From NCBI RefSeq assembly GCF_000002425.4, contig NC_037253.1, positions 17,066,407-17,130,406 of the forward strand: a DNA stretch of 64,000 bases, read 5' to 3'. Source of the DNA: Physcomitrium patens (Eukaryota; Streptophyta; Bryopsida; Funariales; Funariaceae). Positions 62,788 through 64,000 of the stretch are shown in pieces; position 1 is the first letter of the stretch; every line of letters starts with the position of its first letter. The notes beneath the pieces are model-generated. The model saw nothing but the letters and a program-made list of their open reading frames with translations, did not search any database and had not been told where the DNA came from. The position numbers were made by a program, and so were the translations under genes.

Positions 62788-64000
62788 GGGACGTGAGAGG
62801 CTAGTGCCGTAGGAATACCCTGGTGCGCGTGCCAGGTAGCGAGAACTGGTGTGAGCCGCAAGAGTTTTCTCCCACCGCGTGATCTACATGTGGAGAGCTT
62901 TTTGAGCCAAGACGGTGCAATTTTGGCGCGGTGAACGGGCGCACACCAGGGAAGCGCGTGGGGCAGAGAAGCCGGTGGATAGACCAGGATCGAGCGCTTT
63001 CGGGTGGCGGGCTTTCAGCACCAGTGTCTGCGTGGATTATGGTTTGGGCCGTTTCAGAGAAGTGCATGGCGTCGTAGACAGCCGAGCAGAGTATTAGAAG
63101 AGCCCCTGTTGTGGGGAGGATGTAGTTCCGTGCGCCGGTCGTGTGCAAAACGAGAGTAGAGGTACATGGATGAGTTAATCGACATGGAATCATAGCTTAT
63201 TTCCTCTCTTCTGTCAAATGCTGGTTCTGAGCAGAGCTGAGTTTTTTCCTTGTGGAATGTGGAGGTTACTGTCGCACATTTTTCGACTGGGTGGTGATAT
63301 CTCTCGGAGCTGCGAGTTCTTTCGTTGATATGCAATTTTTTATTGGGACTTAATAATTACTCTCATTTTGTTGGGATTCTTCTCCGAATTTGGTTCACCG
63401 TCGGCAGTGGTAGCCGTACTGGTTATTATGCGTGTTATGTCTATTCGTCCTACCTTCGCATTTTAGGGGAAAATTTAGTGAGCAGTCAGTTTTGAAGTAC
63501 TTCGTCAAATGCATTTGTTTGCTACTTTAAGCACGGACATCAATCAACTAGTGCTCAATTCTATACAGTAGGACTTGTTGGTGGGTTTTTTATAGACAAT
63601 ATTTATTGCTATCATGAATTGTCAAAGGATATTATATCGGATAGAATTTATTTAAAAGCTTTTACTTAAAAACAAAGTGTTTAGATTTCAAACTATCTTA
63701 CAAATTTGACACATTTTATATAGAATGAACTTCCCATCAAATAATGTGGAAAACCAATCAAAATAATATGCGCCATCAAAATAGTGATACAACATTAAAT
63801 AAGTAAAACAAATCAAAGCTAGCAAAAAAATACGATTGTAGTGAATATAGATAATTTTCAACCCTCACTTGGAGATTAAATTTTATTTGAACAATGTAAA
63901 ATAAGTTATTGAATATCTCTCACCAAGGCAATAGAATTGTCCAATCATCTTGATGATAATTGATATTATATCGGATAGGGGGACTCAATTTATATTAGAT
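62788..64000. other. 3' UTR of mitochondrial Hsp70, then AT-rich flank
   Basis: The first 500-700 bases have gene-like composition and are probably 3' UTR. From about 63,590 the DNA is AT-rich. The 17-base word GATATTATATCGGATAG occurs at 63628-63644 and again at 63962-63978. No gene is recognised. Confidence 0.5.
63628..63978 (+). repeat. 17-bp direct repeat pair, 334 bp apart
   Basis: GATATTATATCGGATAG is identical at 63628-63644 and 63962-63978. It may bracket a small insertion or be part of a repeat that continues beyond the window. Confidence 0.55.

Overview
The window is nuclear DNA from a land plant, most likely a moss or other bryophyte. The protein families, the telo-box promoter elements, the introns (GT..AG, roughly 50 to 800 bases) and the Ty1/copia and Ty3/gypsy debris are all plant-type. 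The contrast between GC-richer genes and very AT-rich, repeat-filled intergenic DNA fits a moss. The moss assignment is inference from general impression and was not tested by any search.

Layout. Bases 1-25,250 are mostly transposon debris in AT-rich DNA. They hold a gypsy integrase tail (about 1440-1800, minus); an almost complete but inactivated Ty1/copia element (3060-8792, minus) with both LTRs and a GATCA target-site duplication; a GC-richer island (about 8798-10670) carrying a frameshifted class XI myosin motor fragment; an AT-rich stretch with a 25-base tandem repeat; and a second, more decayed copia element on the plus strand (about 14,640-18,500). An AT-rich desert follows to about 25,250.

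The gene-rich half starts near 25,300. I assembled exon chains by hand from splice sites and reading phase for four genes: a RING-like/double UBA-like protein (27656-32636, plus, 10 exons, 846 aa); the U1 snRNP splicing factor PRP39 (35063-40748, plus, 13 exons, 773 aa); a mitochondrial NAD+ carrier of the NDT type (55065-58047, minus, 9 exons, 350 aa); and a mitochondrial Hsp70 (60222-62787, plus, 3 exons, 676 aa). Each chain sums to a whole number of codons. A fifth gene, a GTD-binding (DUF593) myosin-receptor-like protein (43890-46334, plus), is read as one long exon. The carrier and the Hsp70 are divergently transcribed with about 2.2 kb between their start codons. A second AT-rich desert (about 48.2-54 kb) separates the GTD gene from the carrier.

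The genes do not form a pathway; they are ordinary housekeeping genes (splicing, mitochondrial cofactor import, mitochondrial protein folding, vesicle/myosin attachment, probable ubiquitin-linked function). I found no CRISPR, operon, viral or toxin system, and no convincing new biological system. The observations most worth a second look are the myosin fragment and its GC island, the two internal repeat arrays in the GTD protein, the uncharacterised RING-like/UBA gene, and the strong transition bias between the copia LTRs.
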